DNA from: Oxyruncus cristatus
Taxonomy: Eukaryota > Chordata > Aves > Passeriformes > Cotingidae
NCBI GenBank assembly: GCA_013399855.1
Contig: VXAY01004098.1
Location: 44,774 to 108,773, forward strand
Length of the DNA: 64,000 bases
Reading direction: 5' to 3'
Shown here piece after piece: positions 59,641 to 64,000 of this stretch. The translations under genes and the position numbers were made by a program. The number at the start of each line of letters is the position of its first letter. The stretch's first letter is position 1. The notes under the pieces were generated by a model. That model searched no databases, was not told where the DNA came from, and saw nothing but the letters and a program-made list of their open reading frames with translations.

Positions 59641-62600
59641 TCTCTAAAAATTAGGACCTGTTCGTGCTCACAGTTTCCTGATGCTAAGTTAAAAAACATG
59701 GATGGTGCTTGAACATGTCAGGAAAAGTGTTTACAATCACAGGATTAAGCTGTTAACTCACGTGATTCCAGGGCACCGTGTTAATAAATATATTGCCACA
59801 AGCTTCGTTTTCACAGCATAAATAATAATACAGGTGGCAATAGCTATTCCTAAGGGTATTACATATACCCTGCAATTAAAGTGTGAGTAAGGGGGAGAGA
59901 AAAAAAAAATCATTAGTAGATCTGGTATCTGAAGCAAATGATGCTCACAGGGGCTGAGAAGAAAGCCAATAGATGTGAAGCTTAAACTGAATGCCACCCT
60001 GGAGCTCCCTCTGAGCTGTGACACGGGGCTGTGCTGATATGCAGTGGTGACAGTGATGTGAAAAGAGTATGTCAACTCTGCTGCATTTTGTGCCCTTCTG
60101 GTGCAATGCACTGCCCTCAAACAGAAATGCTGCTTTTGGAGATGTGTTGTCAGCATGTTTGGATACTCCATGGACCAGCTGGCTCTTCAGGAAGAGTTGC
60201 TAAGGTTGTCGTGAACCTTGACTTCTTTGGGATAAATTGTTTCCTGCACAATTTTTGACCAAGATCTCCATGTCTACACGCAACGAGTTTGCTTAACACC
60301 TATGAGCAACACAAAAGCAGTTTTTAACCTGAGACAGAAGCCATCCAGATGATGGTCCCTTGAATATGCAGTGAGCATCTGGCAAGGTTACCAAGTACTG
60401 ATAACATGCATTTTTTTCAGCATAATTTCCATCCAACCATTTTGCAAAGGGTCTGTAGGAACTGCTGTGACTTTTTTTCATGTCTGCAGCTCAAGGCCAC
60501 TGACTTCTGCCTCAATCCTGGTTAATGCCACAGGGTCAGAGCCCAGGGTACTTTCCCCAGCACAAGCCCAAGGATTTCGCTGGGAAGCTGTGGATGAATA
60601 AGGGCCTTGTGGTGCAACTGAGAGTCTCTAACTGTGAAACCACCACTATTGCTGCAAAAAGACCACATGCATTTGTTGGTCTGAAAGAGCAGGTGGGAAA
60701 AACACATTTCAGAGGATATAAAATACATAAGAACCTTTAAGTCTACATAGAAACTTAGAGAGATCAGGTTTTTGCCATAAATATAGTTGGAATTTACCAA
60801 GAAATTTACTGTATTTGAGCTCTCCTGTAAAGATACCGGTATTTTGAAAGATGCTCAACATGCTTTTCTCCCAAAGAGACCCCAGAGAGAATGGATAGCC
60901 AAGGACACGTCTCTGGAGCCGTGTTCCTGGACCAGCAGTTTCCGAATCAACCCCAGTTTATTCTAAAATATGCAGAATAAACACACCCAGAAGATATAGC
61001 AAAGTCCATTCTGCGTCAAAGTGACACAGCTACCAAATTCTACTGACATCCAGATGGATTTGGTTTCCCAAAAGCACTGATTCCCACAGGAATGGGTATC
61101 CTACACCATTTAGGAATTCTTAAAGGTATCCCAGGCCATGAAGTGTATTGGTTTGCACAGCTTTTAGATAGTCAAAAACTTCACAGTGGCTGAACATGGA
61201 TTTTTTTTCTAACCAGAATGCGAATACAAACCTGATTCACTTTTTCCTACCAAATCATAGCCCTGTTTCCATTGAGTCCTACTGGGTTTGATCTGGCCTC
61301 ACTTCTCTGACTGATAATACTCACACATGACTCAATAAGGTTACCTTTGGATCCAGACTGCAGTTGTCAGCCTATAAATGGCAATGTACCTAAGTTTCTT
61401 CTGCTGTATTCATATTTTTCTTCTTCATAGCACTTCATGTTTCTCCATGGACAGCTGTTCCTTTTGTTTTCATCTGCAAAAACTGGGGAAAGCCTACAAA
61501 ATGCCTTCTGTCTGGTTCTGTTCCCTGATCCCCAGTCCATCTTCCTGCTATATACTGTAGGTAAAATAAAAAGTGTTTCAGTTTGTCATCCTGCAGGTCA
61601 GAATCCACCTTTTTTGAAGGTTTTCCAGACCCCCTTTACCCACTGAATTTGTACAGCCTTGTCATGTTCCCCCTCCCCCCCAAAAAAAGAAAAAAAATTT
61701 GTGCCCTTATTACAGAATAAGGAATAGGAATAACTGTAAATGATGGTCCAGTTATTCTCACCTTTGCCTTCAGTGAAGGAGGACATGTGCTGCTGTTCTT
61801 CCAAGTGACAGGTCCAGACAAAGCCCTCTGACACACAGGAAGTTTTAAAAATCAGAAGCCACGGTCAGTTTTAGAAACCCAAGGGGCATCCAGAACCCTT
61901 CAGACACTTTGATAATATTAGAACACAGACAAAACAAAACCTGAAACAGAATAAAGCCAAACCATCCCTTCCAGCTCTGGTTCAAAGGAAAGAAAACTGA
62001 CATTTCCCCCGAGCATCACTATACAAGACAGATGAGAGCACACCCTCTGCTGAAGGAAACAACCAGGTTTCTCAAGTAGCCCCTGGCTCACCTAAAAACC
62101 CAGCCATTTACCTATTTGTGCTGCAATTGCCTGGGCTGCAACACAAAAACCATCAGGCAAACGTGCTTTAATTTATGAGAAAACCCCACTGACTCAAGGA
62201 ATGAAAGGTTATGAGTAAAGGTTACAACACAGGAACAATAATTTAGTTAAATCCAACGTCTTTTGTTTAAAATTAGTTTTTCTGTGGTTACACAATATTA
62301 TTTTTAGTTTTCAAGAATGGAAACAATAGCTGAGCTCTGTAAGTGCCAAGTCTTTTTCAAGATTTGATAAAAAGCTAAAAAAACCCAAGAAGGTGCATTG
62401 ATTCCAAATAATAACTTCTACCCTGTGATTTCAAGATTTTATAATCCATGCACATGACTGGAAATATCTGTCTATAGAAGTTTCTAAGAATTATGTATGA
62501 AGGGTAAATATTAAAACATATACCCTTTTTTTTATTTTTTTTAATGGAAAACTTCAAATCAACACTCCAACAAATTGCAGCTGTTGAAATTGCTGAGCCA

Positions 62601-63689
62601 ATTTACAATCAAATTGAATTTTTTTCCATTAAGAAAAAAACGCTTTGCATTTGGAAGGAAGTGCTCTGCTCCCTACCAGATTGTTAATACTATTCTATAT
62701 CATGCATACCCAAGGTCCCAGCTATCATGGTCTTCAAGAGCATAACTAGCATTAGCACAGACACTTTTAAGAATACATCTCCATTCTTAATTATTTTCAG
62801 AACATCAGATTTTCCTCATTTTTGTTTTCCCATTTAAATCTACTTTACGAGTTTAATCTGTGCCTGGTTTCGGTGCCTTGTAAGAAACCCTTCCATCTAT
62901 TCCCTTCTACAAGCTTTGCTGCTCTGAGCGGTGTTTATCGATGGATTGTTCTCAGTGCAGTTTAGGAGATCTCTGTGTTGCTCTCAGTGGTGTCACACTT
63001 GGGAGACACCAAGTTCATTCACACCTCAACACTTACACAACATAGTTTATATCCACAAAACATCCCTCTTCCTACAGAGCACGACACAGTACTTTGAGTC
63101 TTACATTAAAGCAGATGCACAATATTAAACAGACAAACATGGAGGGTGTATCAGAATAGATCCTTTAACTATCTGAGTGGCATTCAGCCATGATTTATAG
63201 CAGGGATGCTCCATGTAAGGGTGCCAAAACCAAAAAAAAGCCATGAAAAGCCACTGACAGGCAGCCATTGAAGAATTTTCTCCATGTGTCCATGAGCATC
63301 AGCCTGTTCCAGGAAAAATGCCCATTCCTTTCTGTAAAACACAGGTTTTTCCTAATAATTTTTTTTTAATCTTTATGAGATAGCAATGCCCCTAAATGAC
63401 AGCCAGATGCAATGGTGCCAAAAGATGTAGAAAATTGTAATAATAAACATGGTTTTAAGATTGGCTTGGTTGAGTGGAATGGTGCAACAGAGCTTCACAG
63501 ACTGTTTGCTGTCTCTTCCCTCTATTACCCTATTTCAGCCATGCTTCTGGATTAAACAAGCCTGATCTCATGGATAACATCTCCTGAGCAATGAAAAGCC
63601 AGACCAGCTCCAACTCATGCCCTTCTCCAGATAGTTCTGATGTCTGCTCTGTCCCTGTGCAGCTGCATTTACTGAAATAGAACACAGCA
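59641..63689. other. Unique non-coding stretch, low-complexity patches
   Basis: Low-complexity spots are an A run near 59900, a C-run/A-run junction at 61668-61700, and T runs at 62525-62543 and about 63358-63368. Open frames at 59758-60171 and 60371-60740 overlap on opposite strands and are not convincing. No repeat family is named. Confidence 0.45.
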
Positions 63690-63870
63690 GCTCATGAAGG
63701 TCACACCGGAGCTGCTCAAAGAGGGCGCAACATTGTCCTTTGCTAATCGAACACTCATTTGAATTTTTAATGGCTTTGCTTCAACTATGTTCACACCCCC
63801 TCTGCAGTGAGTTGAGGAATTGCATTTCACCAGTACGAATGCTTGCAGAAAAGCAGAACTGAGGGTTGCC
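63690..63870. promoter_or_regulatory. Candidate conserved non-coding block near window end
   Basis: Non-repetitive sequence containing ACATTGTCCTTTG (SOX-like ACATTGT, CTTTG), 'gctaatcgaacactcatttg' and 'aatttttaatggctttg'. It has no supported coding frame. This is a texture-based guess. Confidence 0.2.
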
Positions 63871-63902
63871 CACGGACGAGCCGAGGAAGCCCAGCTGCTA
63901 CA

Positions 63903-63929
63903 TTCACACACACCAACACACACACCCCT
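63903..63929. repeat. Short CA-rich repeat
   Basis: Interrupted (CA)n over about 27 bases, directly before the GC-richer window end. Confidence 0.75.
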
Positions 63930-63983
63930 ATTTGCACAACCGGTGTGTTGCTGGCGCAACAGGCGGGGAATGCAGTTGATACC

Positions 63984-64000
63984 GGGGGGGGGCGGGGGGG
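63984..64000. repeat. Poly(G) tract at window edge
   Basis: Nine G bases, one C, then seven G bases, cut by the window end. Its full length is unknown. Confidence 0.85.

Noticed and set aside
1..64000. A new multi-gene system such as a defence locus or gene cluster
   Set aside because: No cluster of credible genes exists in this window; it is vertebrate non-coding DNA with retroelement remains.

Overview
This window reads as bird genomic DNA. It is AT-rich, almost wholly non-coding, and scattered with 5'-truncated CR1 LINE fragments. Several end in the avian-type tail of short ATTCTATG-like repeats instead of poly(A). It also holds long terminal repeats (LTRs) of endogenous retrovirus families common in bird genomes, and I recognise no mammalian-type Alu or L1. 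The species cannot be named from sequence alone. I see no rRNA, tRNA or CRISPR and no complete protein-coding gene; most long open frames fall in repeats or in a GC-rich island.

Layout. 0-7.4 kb: unique sequence, one trinucleotide repeat and one weak candidate exon (minus, 895-1087). 7.4-9.4 kb: an LTR fragment (+), a CA repeat and a CR1 3' end (+). 9.4-18 kb: unique sequence with a diverged 185-bp tandem pair and the best candidate exon (minus, 16496-16678). 18-21.6 kb: two CR1 copies in opposite orientations. 21.6-36.9 kb: mostly unique, with a CR1 reverse-transcriptase relic (29.5-29.8 kb), an old palindromic element (30.9-31.0 kb), an isolated CR1 tail (32.0 kb) and an old CR1 (35.2-35.6 kb). 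36.9-37.9 kb: a CpG island holding a 20-bp GC-rich minisatellite, one undetermined base and a CR1 insertion. 40-45 kb: a repeat cluster with a purine tract, an LTR fragment (-), a solo LTR with a perfect 5-bp target duplication, and a 1-kb CR1. 45-64 kb: unique sequence, a perfect 32-bp palindrome at 47.5 kb, a CR1 at 55.9-56.4 kb, and AT-rich blocks that look conserved.

Taken together the window resembles a gene desert or a very large intron, with one orphan CpG island and several candidate regulatory blocks. A few stretches have open frames between good splice signals. Their phases do not fit together as consecutive exons, so they are listed with low confidence. No new multi-gene system is visible. 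The most informative signals are structural: palindromes, the solo LTR, and the minisatellite/CpG island/CR1 composite.
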